Source: Ctenosaura bakeri (taxonomy: Eukaryota > Chordata > Lepidosauria > Squamata > Iguanidae). Taken from it: DNA of 64,000 nucleotides. Shown here in pieces: positions 27,061 to 38,244 of the stretch (positions are counted from its first letter, which is position 1; each line of letters starts with the position of its first letter). The notes beneath the pieces were generated by a model. The model searched no databases and was not told where the DNA came from. It worked only from the letters and a program-made list of their open reading frames with translations. Position numbers and translations under genes: made by a program. Location: positions 434,001 to 498,000 of the forward strand of contig CAOLHI010001804.1 in assembly GCA_948474755.1 (NCBI GenBank), written 5' to 3'.

Positions 27061-28815
27061 GTATTATTTTTGTTTGGAGAATTGATTGAAATCATGGGAG
27101 AAAGCTTATATAACTTTAATTCATAAAGGAAATCATGATTCTTTAAACATAAAGAATTTTAGATCTGTCTCACTCTTAAATGTAGGTTATAAAACTTTTC
27201 TACTGTTTTGGAAAATAGATTGAAAAGATATAATTCATGAATATCAATGTGGGATTTTGCCTAGCAAACAACTAAAAGATAATTTTAGGAATATTGTAAA
27301 TATAACTGAATATTTTGAAAAACATCCTGATGAAAAACTGGCGTTTATTTTCCTTGATATCAAAAAAACATTTGATAGTGTGAACTTGAATTTTATGATG
27401 AATCTACTATATAAAAGTCAAAGTTTGTGAGTGAGTTTGTTTGTCTTTGTTGGGCAGGCAAAGGCTTCATATGATTGGCTGTGTGAGGCAAGAAACCTTA
27501 TATGATTGGCTGGCTGTGAAGATTCTATGGAATCCTGGAGTTCGCAGTTTAGGGATGGGCCTTTAGAATTCTCAGCCAGAGAGCTCTTGGCCCTCAATCA
27601 AATGTGCCTGTCTTTAGTAGGTCAGTTGCTATGGAGATGAGGTCTAGCAGCAAGAAGGGGGTGGTGTATTCCCTCAGGAACCCAACCTCTGCATGTTAAT
27701 AACTCTGACTACAGATTGGGTTGGGGAATATGGGGGAAAGTTGCAAATACTGGACAAGACAGTTGGAGAATTACAGACACAGGATCTCAAATCTGTTTAT
27801 TTCAACCACATCTAATTCCTAAGGGAAGGAAGGTAATTCCTAAGGTATTTCTAGTAAGTATTACCTATGAAAAAATAATATCCTGGACAATGCCAGGTAA
27901 ATATGCTAGTATTATATTAAAAATGAATGTAGGAAATGAATTTTTGAAATAGATAAAAGCTGTTTATATTAACTGGATAGCTGAAATTATTATAAATGGA
28001 GAAAAACAAACAAAATTGAAATATAGTGAGTTGCAAGACAGGGATGTCCATTATCCGTTCTATTTTTATGGTGATAGAAATATTGAATGGCAACATAAGG
28101 GATAACAGTAAGATTAAAGGAATCAAAATAAGAGGTAAAGAAGAGAAAGTAAGAGCATCTGCAGATGACCTTGTCATATCTTTAGAAGAACCAAGGAAAA
28201 GTATAGAAGAACTGAAAAAATATATATACAAATTTGGGGAAATATCATGTCCTAAACTAAAATGAGGAGAAATCAAATATCTTGACTAAAAATATGCTGA
28301 AAGAGGAAAGAGAGTTTAGCCAAATATCAGGTTATAATTTAAGTACAAAAGTGAAATATTTGGGAATGCATCTAACAAAGAAGAACTCAGTATTTAAAAA
28401 GAACTATGAAAAAATATGGAAAAAAAGCAAAAAAGGTTTAAGGATTTAAAGATTTGAGCTCAAATTATCTCTTTTGGGAAGAATCTCTGCAGTTTAGATG
28501 AATGTCTTACCTAAAGTGATTTTCTTATTTCAAATCATATGAGTGATAAATAATGAAACAGTTTTTTAAAAATGGCAAGAGATATCTCAGGTTTTGTATC
28601 ACAAAAAAACAAAAAACAAAAACAAGAGTTTAAATTGTTCAAGACACCAAAGAAAGAGGATGGCTAGGACTACTAGATTTCAAATTGTATTACCAGATGA
28701 GTTGTCTTGATTGTATTAAGGAATGGATAAATTTTTAAAGATAGTAGAGAGTGAATCTTGATGGAGAAGACTTATGGTTTGGGTGGCATGCCTGCCACCC
28801 AAAGAAAACATAGAG
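27061..28815 (+). pseudogene. L1 ORF2 reverse transcriptase remnant, left part
   Basis: The + strand frames give L1 RT motifs in order: a decayed 'FRSVSLLNVGYKTF' (compare YRPISLLNVDYKIF), 'GILPSKQLKDNFRNI', and 'KLAFIFLDIKKTFDSVN' at about 27340-27390. After a Helitron insertion, the region up to and including an 'ASADDLVISLEE' version of the FADD box follows near 28150-28190. 'EDLWFGWHA' at about 28763-28789 continues after DIRS copy 1 at 34970. Many stops and frame changes. Confidence 0.8.
27403..27909 (+). mobile_element. Non-autonomous Helitron
   Basis: A 507-bp segment that interrupts the L1 RT. It has the hallmarks of a Helitron: a 5' TC start (TCTACTATATAAAAGTC), no target duplication, a short 3' hairpin (CCTGG-acaatg-CCAGG at 27882-27897) about 10 nt before the end, and a CTAG terminus followed by T. 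Removing it joins two L1 segments. Helitrons move by rolling-circle replication; this copy has no Rep/helicase and depends on another element. Confidence 0.85.
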
Positions 28816-28960
28816 TTCTTCTTCGTGGTCTCTGTGCCTCACACACTAGGAGCTTTCGCGCATGCGCGATAGCGTTCGGAAGATTCTAGAGCTTAGTAGC
28901 TTGGCAGGAACCCCTCCCCCATGCCGGTACTGCGCATGCTCAGCCTGCCGAGCAATGGTC
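28816..28960 (+). repeat. Left inverted terminal repeat of DIRS copy 1
   Basis: Reverse-complements to the 34788-34950 region; shared blocks include 'ctaggagctttcgcgca' and 'cttagtagcttggc'. The outermost bases also pair with the first half of the internal complementary region. Confidence 0.85.
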
Positions 28961-29221
28961 ACTCCTCAGTTCTTTCTCATCCGCCGTAGCGAACAGAAGG
29001 TTCTTCTTAGTGGCTTGTGCTTGATTGCTTTTCTTGGCGTTTTTGGCTTGACTAACGGACTTTCGGACTCCGACTACGGATTTGGATAACAGACTTGATT
29101 TGTTATTTCATCCCCCCTCCCATTTTCTCCTTTTCTTCGCTTTTCTCTGACTTCTTCGGCTTCTTGGACTTCTCCTCCTCCTTTGAGTTTTTTTCCCTCC
29201 CCTGCCTTAGACTCCCAGTCT

Positions 29222-31532
29222 ATGTTGGCCCTCTTCAAAAAGTGTATTACTTGTGGTCGGAAAGTCGCCCTGTCCGATAAACACCACTAGTGCCTTTTTT
29301 GTTTGGGGGAAACCCACAACGTACGGGCCTGCTCTATTTGTCGAGAGTTCACTTCTCAAACTCTCCAAAACCGCTCGTCAAGGCTAAAGTTGCATTGTTG
29401 GGAGGAGTCCTTATGAGCAAAAGAGCAGCCCGAGGCCTGCGTCGTTATGTCTGAAAAATCGACAGCTGGACGACCAACGACCATTCCATCGATGGTGTCG
29501 GCGGCTGCCGCACTGTCCACCTCGTTGGTACCGGGCTCGGTACCGACATCGAGGATCTCCTCATTACTGAGGATTCCGAAGTTGTCAGCGGCCGCTAAGA
29601 CAACTCAGGAGGCACCTGCAGGCTCGCAGACTTCTAAGTCATCTAGGCCTCCAACAGCCGCCCAATGTAAACATCCGGCTACCCAGGACGTCGGCAAGGA
29701 GAAGGAGAAAAGAAGAGGAAGGAGAAGAGGCGCTCCCCTTCTACGGAGGCCCGCCTCCCCACACCTCCACCGACGCAGCTCACTGGGGATCCAGGAGAGC
29801 AGTTGAACCAACAAGAGGTCCTTGAGGTGTCGGACGAGGAGCAGACCGTGGAGGTCTTGCCCCCAGAACTGCCCATTCTCACGGCTGCAGTACCCCCGCC
29901 AAGTCACTGCAGGTTGGTAGACCGCTGGGAGGAGGTTATGACCCAACACCGGCCTTCGCCCAGGCACCAGGCAGCCTCTGGCAGGAGTGAGTCCCACTCT
30001 CTTGAGCGGAGAGTCAGGCCTCCAACACCGCGCCACCGAGATGTGCCCTTCGAGAGGGTCCATTCTCACCGTTCTACCGACTCGCTGTATACCTCCGCTT
30101 CCTATCTCGGACGGTACGGTCAAGAACACCAGTGGCATGAGTACCCGGGATCATACCTATCCTACTCGCCATCTTATAGGGATAGGTACCACTCCGATCC
30201 GAGGCACTGGTCACCTTATCGGCAATCCCGTTCGCCCTCAAGAGAAGGCCATTACTCCAGGTATCGGAGGTCGCCAAGTTGATAACACTCTCCACGCCAC
30301 CGGAGATCCAGGGAGCCCACACTCCACTATAGGGCGGTGTTGCCTCCCCCAAGGGTTACGTCAACTGCAACCGACCAGTGTCGGAATCCACCCAGACACG
30401 GGCAACAGTGCTGACCACGACGGTCACGCAGGCGATCGAGCAAGCACGGCCTGCTGTAGTGCCCATCACCGTAACGCTGACATCTCAACCTGCAGCTCCG
30501 ACCACGTTACCATAGACAGTACTGATAACGACTGCGACAGCAGCGGTTACTGTGGCCCTACCTCCCCGTAAACCATCCAGGGAGAAGTCCGCTGAGAGAT
30601 CTCCGACTCACTCCTCCCAGTCATACGACTCAGACTCGGAATCCGATGACTCTACACTAAAATCTCATGAGTCACCTTCTTTGGGCTTCGGACACCCGGG
30701 ACCCAAGTCGGCACCGGAGGACGTGAAACAATTTTCTGCCATCCTCCTCCTTATGGTTACTGCGCTTGGCCTAGAGGTCGCGGACCCGGCTCTGACAGTG
30801 GAGGACCCGGTCTTCCAGTATGTGGATACACATCCACCATCCACTGCACCGTTGCCTTTCCTGCTAGCGCTTATGGAGGCCTTGAAACACCCATGGGCCA
30901 AGCCAGCTTCTGCTCAGCCAGTTTCACACCGGCTGGAACACTTATACTGTATGCAGAAGGAGGACGCAGAGTTTCTTTTCAGCCACCCGGTACCAAACTC
31001 GATTGTCGTCGAGTCTGCCCAGACCAAAGGTGGCAACAGGGCACACACTACCCCGCCAGACCGTGAAGGCCGTAGGCTGGACACCTTTGGCAGGAGGCTT
31101 TACACCGCTTCCTCCCTGATTGCCAGGGTCTCCAACACACAGGCATGTCTGGCAGCCTACCTCAGAAATCTGCTCGACCAGTTCTGCCCGCTCCTGGCTA
31201 AGCTGCCAGAAGAGAGCCGTGCAAGTGCCACGCAGTTCTTCAGCGAGGCGGTGGCACTTGCTAATCAGCAGATTATCTCGTCGAGGCACACCGTGGAGGT
31301 TGCCTCAAGAGTAATGGTTGGCTCCGTGGCCCTTCGACGGTACGCATGGCTCAGATCGTCGGGGTTGCAAGAGGATAGCTGGAGGAGGATCGAGGACCTC
31401 CCCTTCAATGGCCAGGGACTATTCCATGCCATGACCGATGAGGCCATGGATCATCTCATTAAGGTGCGCCTGACTGCCAAGAAGATGGGTATACATCAAC
31501 CATCTCAGCCTCGCTGCTCCTTCAGTTCCTGA
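29222..31532 (+). pseudogene. DIRS copy 1 gag-like ORF, disrupted
   Basis: The frame begins ATG at 29222 with a cysteine-rich N-terminus: CITCG, then after a TAG stop CLFCLGE, H, and CSICREF, plausibly a zinc-binding knuckle. A basic/Ser-rich middle includes 'YTSASYLGRYGQE' and many SRS/RSP repeats (about 30060-30280). The C-terminal region from about 30552 has a helical domain (APEDVKQFSAILLLMV...). Defects seen are in-frame stops at about 29288 and 29413 and frame changes near 29800 and 30300-30550. By position it is the nucleocapsid-like protein; the homologous ORF in copy 2 has the same architecture. Confidence 0.8.
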
Positions 31533-31794
31533 CCATCGTGGCGTAGGCCGTCGTCCTCCTCTTTCCAACAGCGGTCTCCTCGATTTACGCAATCCCAACA
31601 GTCAACCGCCTCCTCAGCTCGAAGGCCTTTCCGGAGACACCCATCCTCTTCTTCGAAAAAGTCTTCGTCTGGGACGAAGTCTCGGTTTTGAATGCCTTCA
31701 CAGGTCACCACTGCATCCAACCTTCAGCCTGCCAACAGTCTTCGAAGATCAACCGAGCCTGGCCAGACACCTCTCCGAGTGGCATGACGTCACT

Positions 31795-33606
31795 ATGGAC
31801 TCTTGGGTTCTTTCCATCGTCCGTCTTGGCTACACCATAGAATTTCAAGATATTCCACCACGAGACGTCTGCTATTCCACCCCGGCCAGCTCGGCTCTGC
31901 TGGAAGAGATCCAGTCCCTATTTCAAAAAGGGGCGATCGAGGAGCTTCCGTCTTCAGCCAGAACCACCAGCTTCTTTTCCCGGTACTTCACAGTACCAAG
32001 ACAGATGGAACCCTGCGGCCTATCCTAGACCTCAGAGGGGTGAACAACTACATCCACCTCAAGAGGTTCAAGATGGTCACGCTATCCTCGATCCTGCCTT
32101 TCCTTCGACGAGGGGACTGGTTCACCTCCATCGATCTTCGGGATGCTTATTTCCACATTGCCATTCGCCCGCAGCACAGACGATACCTATGGTGCGCGGT
32201 TGACGGCACCTGTTACCAATACAGGGTGCTACCGTTCGGACTCTCTACTGCGCCCAGGGTCTTCACCAAATGCATGGCCCCAGTCGTATCACACCTGCGG
32301 ACGAAGGGCGTCTCAAATCTACCCCTACCTAGACGATTGGCCGTTGGTGGCATCCTGCAGACAAAAACTCTACAACAACATCCACCGGACACTCACACTT
32401 CTGACCCAGCTCAGTCTCCGGGTCAACCTGAAGAAGTCCCACCTCGAGCCCGCGAGGGTGCTAGACTTCATTGGTGCAACCCTAGACTCAGTATCGGCGA
32501 AAGCCCACTTACCGATGGACTGTGCACAGACGCTTCGTCGAGCTGCGTCTACTGTCTTCAACGCCCCGACGGTAACAGCGAGGAGAATCCAGCAGCTCCT
32601 TGGGTACATGGCCTCCACTACCACCGTGACCTACCTTTCCTGGCTCCGTGCATGGCCTCTTCAGCACTGGTTTGTCCGAGTTTTTGAGCCACTACTGGAC
32701 GACCAGAGACATCTCCTCCTACTGCCTCCACAGGTGCGGCGCTCCCTGCTATGGTGGCAGTCCTACAACCACCTCCTGTCAGGCATGCTCTTCTGGGAGT
32801 CGACTTCGCAGATCACGGTGATGACAGGTGCCTCCCTCTTCAGATGGGGAGCTCACTGTGGCGATCTCAGGGTCCGGGGCCGGCGGATCGACGATGAGAC
32901 CAGCCTCCGCATCAACGCCCTTGAGTTGCTCGCCATCTGGAAAGCTCTGGGGGTCTTTCACCACCCCGTTACCGGCCATATGGTGTTCATCCTGACAGAC
33001 AACACAACGGCGGTGTGCTACGTCAACAGGCAAGGAGGAACTCATTCGATTACCCTCCTCAACATAGCTCTCAATCTCTGGAACTGGTGTGTCTCGCTTC
33101 GAATCCATCCGGTGGCGGTTCACCTGGCCGGGCAGGAGAACACCACAGCAGACCCCCTCAGCAGGGACACCTCTTCCTACCACGAGTGGTCCGTCTCCAG
33201 CAAGGCGTTCCAGATGATACGAGACCGGTGGGGCGAGCCGATGATCGACCTCTTCACCCCCAGCCGGAATGCGAAGTGCCGTCGGTACTGTTCGACGACC
33301 AGTTGCGGTCGCGATTCCATCGGCAATGCCTTCCAGTTCAGCTGGAGCGAGGGACTCCTCTACGTATTTCCTCCATCTCCCCTCCTGGGCAGAGTGATAT
33401 CGAAGATCCTCGCGGACCGAGCCAGTGTCATCCTCATAGCCCCATACTGGCCAAGGCAGCACTGGTTCGGCCTCTTGCTCGAGGCTGCACGCGGTCGGCT
33501 ACTCAGGTTCCCGACAGCACTGGATCTCCTGTCACACTCCAATGGTCTCATGCTCCACCCAGACCTGCCACTCCTGGCCTTCCATGCCTGGCAGATATCG
33601 CCCTAG
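31795..33606 (+). pseudogene. DIRS copy 1 reverse transcriptase-RNase H, two frameshifts
   Basis: Domains in order are an RT N-terminal region (GAIEELPSSARTTSFFSRYF), the RT core with 'ILDLRGVNNYIH', 'FTSIDLRDAYFHIAI', 'LPFGLSTAPRVFTK', and the active-site YLDDW (near 32326-32340). RNase H follows, with 'INALELLAIWKAL' (about 32910), 'LTDNTTAVCYVNRQGGTHS' (about 32990) and 'AGQENTTADPLSR' (about 33130). Frame changes near 32000 and 32305 break the RT; downstream the frame stays open to a TAG at 33604. It makes cDNA from the element RNA in active relatives. Confidence 0.92.
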
Positions 33607-34606
33607 ACGATCCTGTCATTGGTAACGTCTTGACCGCGGCTAGGAAGGAGTCAACATGCCGCAATTATCATTACAAGTGGCGACGATTTGTAACCTTTGC
33701 TGAAGCACGACGGGAGCCGGTATCGCCTGTCACCTTGCCTACTGTGCTCCACTTCCTTTTACACCTTTGGCAGCAGGGCTTAGCCTTTCCTTCCCTGAAG
33801 GTCTACCTCACCACTATCATGGCATACCAACCTCCACGATCTCCATCGGTGGCCCTTTTCGTGACAGTACCATGAAGCAGTTTATGAAGGGCCAGCAGCA
33901 CCTTTATCCACCGTTATCGCCACCGCTACCGCTGTGGTCGCTTTCCCTGGTGTTATTGCAGCTAATGAGACCGCCCTTCGAGCCCATGGCCACAGCCAAT
34001 GACAGGCTGCTCACTAAGAAAACTGCCTTCCTGGTAGCTGTCACCTCTGCCAGGCGGGCAGGAGAGCTGACAGCCCTACCGTCTGACGAGACTTACCTCG
34101 TGTTCCACAGGGACAAAGTGGTCCTTCGGCCTGACATCTCATTTTTACCGAAGGTGGTGTCTAACTTCCATCTCAGTCAGGACATCATCCTGCCAACCTT
34201 CTATCCGGACCCGACTACACCTTTGGAAAGATCTCTTCATTCCTTGGATGTTCATCAGGCCTTGGCCTTCTACACGGACAGGACTGCCTCTTTTCGACAG
34301 ATTCCACACCTCTTTGTGTGCTATGGCAGGCGTCAAAGAGGCCACAAGGTATCCACCCAACATTTCTCAAAATGGGTGGCCCAGACTATCCAGCTGGCGT
34401 ACGAGCTTGCTAAGAAGCCTCTGTCAGACTTGCTCCGGGCTCATTCAACCAGAGCTGTGGCGACACCTGCAGCCCTCCTGCGAGGAGTCGACCTGCAGGA
34501 ACTGTACCGTGTGGCAACCTGGTCCCAGCCATCGACCTTCGTGCGCCACTACAGGCTTGACTGCCAGTCCCGTCGAAACACTCATTTTGGATGTGCTGTT
34601 CTATAG
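33597..34606 (+). pseudogene. DIRS copy 1 tyrosine recombinase, one frameshift
   Basis: The recombinase that inserts the circular DIRS cDNA. An N-terminal core-binding-like segment (AARKESTCRNYHYKWRRF, GLAFPSLKVYL) is followed, after a frame change near 33855, by the catalytic domain. That contains an Arg in 'TSARRAGEL' (about 34050), the H-S-T-R box (34442-34453) and the nucleophile Tyr in 'VRHYRLD' (codon 34550-34552). All expected catalytic residues of the family are therefore still present. It overlaps the end of the RT-RNase H frame, a typical compact DIRS arrangement. No methyltransferase domain is seen. Confidence 0.9.
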
Positions 34607-34642
34607 GACCTGACCCACCGTCCAACTGGTAAGCTACACAGT

Positions 34643-34735
34643 CTCCTAGTGTGTGAGGCACAGAGACCACGAAGAAGAACAGGTTGCTTACCTGTAACTG
34701 TGGTTCTTTGAGTGGTCATCTGTGCCCTCACACAC
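34643..34735 (+). repeat. DIRS copy 1 internal complementary region
   Basis: The first half ('ctcctagtgtgtgaggcaca' to 'gaagaagaac') is the reverse complement of the element's left end. The second half ('aggttgcttacctgtaactg' and on) is the reverse complement of its right end. In DIRS biology this region templates completion of the cDNA ends into a circle. Confidence 0.88.
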
Positions 34736-34787
34736 GTCCGCCCAACCGTCCCCTCTTTTTCAGGTCCTTCATTGGTGGACTACAGAA

Positions 34788-34969
34788 CTGAGGAGTGACC
34801 GTTGCTCGGCGGGATGTGCATGCACAGTACTGGCATGGGGGAGGGGTTCCCGCCAAGCTACTAAGCTCTAGAATCTTCCGAACGCTACTGCACATGCGCA
34901 AAAGCTCCTAGTATGTGAGGGCACAGATGACCACTCGAAGAACCATAGTTACAGGTAAGCAACCTGTTC
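34788..34969 (+). repeat. Right inverted terminal repeat of DIRS copy 1
   Basis: Inverted copy of the left terminus, extended by 'gatgaccactcgaagaacca' and 'ttacaggtaagcaacctg', which also pair with the internal complementary region. The CAG-GTAAGC string inside it matches a splice-donor consensus on the strand of EZH2. Confidence 0.88.
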
Positions 34970-35245
34970 ATTTCAACAATCACTTTATAAGAAGGTCATT
35001 ACTAAATGTATGCAAGAGATATAAGGTGAGGTGTTGTCCCCAAACACTGCTATGGATTTCTCCCCATGAAGCATTTTATTAAAAAGAATATTCTACACGA
35101 TAAATGGATAATGTGTAAAGATTTCATGAAGTTCACGAAGATAGTCTAGTAATTAAGATTCAGTAAGAAAAAAAGTTCTCATGTCATTGGTTACTATATA
35201 GACAATTCAGAGAAAAAATGAAAATCAATTTAAAATTCAATAGTT
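34970..35245 (+). pseudogene. L1 ORF2 remnant, right part
   Basis: Continues the L1 protein interrupted by DIRS copy 1: 'STITL' type residues, then 'TLLWISPHEAFY' at about 35045-35080, matching TLLWLSPHKAFY in the L1 at 48200. It breaks off where an opposite-strand L1 begins. Confidence 0.75.
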
Positions 35246-36055
35246 TCCTTTTTTAAAAATTATTATTTAATGTATCATTAGACATATCCAAATCCAAAAA
35301 TACTTGAATATAATTGTACAAAATTATACAAAGTCATGCAGAGTTGTAGCTAATTATACATAGAAACAGGAGATCCTTTCTATCCTATGTGTTTTAAAGA
35401 AAAGGAAAGCAGGATGTATAATCATATATTTTCCTTCAATACTTACATTTGGTAAAGTTGAAATTCTAGCTTATTTTACTCTTTTGAAGTGATAACTGAT
35501 TACTCAAACATTACCAATCCTTCCTACATTTCTTTAAAGACTTGTCTTTTAACAACAGTGTCAATTTATCAATTTCCATCAAATTATATATCTCTAACAA
35601 CCAATCATCAATTTTGGGCATTCCCCCCAGTTCATAGCTTACCTTATCCTTGCCTTTGCTATCATATGAAGCAGATTTTTTTATGATATTTCTCAGTATG
35701 TTCTTTAATAGTGTCACATATTTAGAAGATACAGTTCAGGTCACAAAGGGCAGCTTTTCTTTACAATTTCAGTAATTTTAATATGAATGTTCTTCCAATA
35801 AGTTTTGGCTTTTTTACATTGCCACCAGCAATGAAAAACTGATCCCCATTCTGTTTTGCACTTTCAGCATTTGTCATTGTCTCCTTTGCATACTTTTGTA
35901 AGGTTTGCTAAAATTGTGACCTGAATTGTATCTTCTAAATATGTGCTGTCTGGAGAACATTTTGTAGTAGTTTTCCTTAAACAATTGGCTACTTGTAAAG
36001 TTCAAGTTTTTCCACGTCTGTTCCCAATGATGTAATAGTATTGGATGTCTGATAT
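35246..36055 (-). mobile_element. 5'-truncated L1, antisense, 3' end
   Basis: Minus-strand frames give L1 ORF2 C-terminal sequence: 'WAQNIRHPILLHHWEQTWKN' near 36040 (compare WARNVGHPIVYEKWEK of the L1 at 48530), and 'MEIDKLTLLLKDKS' near 35550. The 3' end lies near 35246 in AT-rich sequence. Frames are broken. Confidence 0.75.
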
Positions 36056-36464
36056 TTTGTGCCCAAACTGTCAGAGAGAACGTGTAGATCGGCAATTGGT
36101 TAGCTTCTGTAGGCTACCTGAAGCATATCTTGACATCCCTATGGCTCTAACCTGTAGGGTGTATTTAAGGTTCCGCTTCCAGAGTGATTGTTACCAGGTC
36201 AGGACTCTTCAGTTTGGTTTGGCCTCTGCACCCACAGTGGTTATGAAGGTGTTGGTTGCACATCACAGACAGATGGGAATTCATTTGTTCCCATATTTGG
36301 ACAAATACTACTGAAAGCAGAGTGCAGAGACAAGTCAAAACAATTTAGAGACGAGAATAAACATTGTGTAGAGACATGGATTTCTGTTGAATTCTGAAAA
36401 GTGTCAGCTAGAAATTACTACATCTTTAGTATGTTTAGGAGCATGTATAGAAAACATAGAGTAA
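36056..36464 (+). pseudogene. DIRS-like RT fragment (family B)
   Basis: An RT core of a second DIRS-like family: 'EAYLDIPMA', 'YLRFRFQSDCYQVRTLQFGL', 'ASAPTVVMKVL' and 'LFPYLDKYY' (the catalytic LDDW has decayed). Then a stop-rich stretch with 'NSEKCQLEITTSLVCLGA'. It differs from copies 1-3 in having RFRF and LASAP in place of LSTAP. It is cut off by DIRS copy 3. Confidence 0.75.
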
Positions 36465-36705
36465 TGTTTCTTTTTTATGGTCTCTCTGCCTCACATAATG
36501 GGTCTTCATGCCAGTGTAGAAGTTCCTTTCGGAAAATTCTACAGCTGAGTAGCTTGGCAGGAACCCCTCCCCCTCCCATGTACTGATCATCCTGAAACCT
36601 GCCAAGCTACCTTCTCAGTTTTTCTCCATCTGCTGAACAGATCACATTTGTCAGTGTTTTGGCTGAGTAGCAAATCCTCCTCGCTCTTCTCCTTCATCTT
36701 ATTAC
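36465..36705 (+). mobile_element. DIRS copy 3 (old), left terminus
   Basis: Left inverted repeat of an older DIRS copy: 'ggtctctctgcctcacataa' and 'ctgagtagcttggcaggaac' correspond to the left ends of copies 1 and 2. It is interrupted at 36705/36706 by DIRS copy 2 and resumes at 43947. Confidence 0.8.
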
Positions 36706-36889
36706 TTCTTCTTCACGGTCTCTGTGCCTCATACAATAGGAGCTTTCGCGCCTGTGCGGTAGCATATGGAAAATTCCAGAGCTTAGTAGCTTGGCGGGAA
36801 CCCCTCCCCCACGTCGGTAATGCGCATGCTCCTTCCGCCGAGCAACGATCACTCCTCCGTTCTTTCTTGTCCGCCGTGGCGTACAGAAG

Positions 36890-38020
36890 AATCATAGAAT
36901 CATAGAAATTCAGAGTTGGAAGAGACCACACAGGCCATCCAGTCCAACCCCCTGCCATGCAGGAACACCCTCAAATCAATCCCGACAGATGGCCATCAAG
37001 CCTCTGCTTAAAAACCTCCAAGGAAGGAGACTCCACTACACTCCGAGGCAGCAGATTCCACTGCCGGACAGCCCTGACTGTCAGGAAGTTCTTCCTGAGG
37101 TTCAGGTGGAATCTCCTTTCCTGCAGCTTGAATCCATTGCTCCTTGTCCTGGTCTCTGGAGCAGCAGAAAACAAGTTCCCTCCTTCCTCTACGTGGCATC
37201 CCTTCAAATATTTAAACATGGCTATCATGTCCCCTCTTAACCTCCTCTTCTGCAGACTAAACATACCCAGCTCTCTAAGTCTATGCTCATAGGGCATGTC
37301 TTCCAGGCCTCTCACCATTTTGGTCGCCCTCCTCTGGACTTGCTCCAGCTTGTCAATATCCTTCTTGAATTGGGTTGCCCAGAACTGGACACAGTATTCA
37401 AGATGGGGTCTAACCAAAGCAGAGTAGAGTGGTACCAGTACCTCCCTCGATCTAGACACCATACTCCTATTGATGCAGCCAAGAATTGCATTGGCTTTCT
37501 TGGCTGCCGCATCACACTGCTGACTCATGTTCAGCTTGTGGTCTATGAAGACTCCTAGATCCCTTTCACACGTACTGCTATCCAGCCACGTGTCCCCCAT
37601 CCTATATTTGTGGATTCCATTATTTCTGCCTAAGTGTAGGACCTTACATTTCTCTCTGTTGAATTTCATTTTGTTCGCCCTGGCCCAGCTCTTCAATCTA
37701 TCCAGGTCATTTTGAATTTTGATCCTGTCCTCTGGCGTATTAGCAACCCCTTCCAATTTGGTGTCATCTGCAAATTTGATGAGCATGCCCTCTATTCCTT
37801 CATCCAAGTCATTGATAAAAATATTGAACAGCACTGGGCCTAGGACAGAACCCTGTGGCACCCCGCTAGTCACTTCTCTCCAGGATGAAAAGCAGCCATT
37901 CGTGATCACCCTTTGGGTTCGGTCGGTCAACCAATTACAAATCCAACTAACAGTAGCCCTGTCCAGCCCACATTTTACTAGCTTCGTTGCAAGAATGTCA
38001 TGGGGACATTCTTGCACTAG
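36890..38020 (-). mobile_element. 5'-truncated CR1 LINE, antisense
   Basis: A CR1 3' portion inserted in the left non-coding region of DIRS copy 2; DIRS sequence runs '...gtacagaag' / 'gttctgctagtgg' across it. The minus-strand frame (38017-36971) is open for 348 codons and covers RT motifs '[19 protein letters not shown]' and 'FADDTKLEG', then the C-terminal domain to its stop, with the 3' UTR ending in ATTCTATG-type octamers at 36890. The 5' junction shows a small fold-back (near 37990-38015: 'gcaagaatgtc' against 'gacattcttgc'). Confidence 0.92.
36971..38017 (-). pseudogene. CR1 reverse transcriptase, C-terminal two-thirds
   Basis: An uninterrupted CR1 RT frame lacking the endonuclease and the RT start because of 5' truncation. 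It contains the catalytic F-A-D-D box, 'KCKVLHLGR', and the CR1-typical '[15 protein letters not shown]' and '[13 protein letters not shown]' segments. Very similar to the CR1 at 61.0-61.8 kb, so both come from one recently active family. Absence of stops implies a young insertion; it cannot move by itself. Confidence 0.9.
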
Positions 38021-38244
38021 GTTCTGCTAGTGGCTTGTGCTTTTTGTCAAAGAAATCCTGTTTTTTCGACCTTGGCTTGGCTTTTTGGATACGATTCTTG
38101 GATTTCGGACTGATTTCTGGTAATTGACCCCTCCTTTTCCCTCTCTTCCGTCGTTCTTTGGACGCCGTTTTCTCCCTCTTCTTCGAATTCCGCTCTTCTC
38201 CTCTACGCGTCTTCGTCTTCTTTTCTCCACCCAGCCGCCTGTCT

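Larger units (their letters stand above)
28816..34969 (+). mobile_element. DIRS-type retrotransposon, copy 1
   Basis: A 6.15-kb DIRS element with gag, RT-RNase H and tyrosine recombinase in that order. The left terminus (from TTCTTCTTCGTGGTCTCTGTG) and the right terminus (about 34788-34969) are inverted repeats of each other. An internal complementary region at 34643-34735 pairs with the outermost bases of both ends. It lies in L1 ORF2 sequence with no target duplication beyond shared GTTC/TTC bases, as expected for insertion by recombinase. Coding parts carry only a few stops and indels, so the copy is fairly young. Confidence 0.93.

Noticed and set aside
33597..34606. Tyrosine recombinase as a phage-type integrase or contaminating bacterial sequence
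   Set aside because: It is preceded by RT-RNase H and flanked by DIRS-type termini and an internal complementary region, so it is a eukaryotic DIRS element.
36971..38017. 348-codon open frame as a cellular reverse transcriptase gene
   Set aside because: It is a 5'-truncated CR1 with its 3' UTR octamers, inserted in a DIRS element; no start codon of its own.
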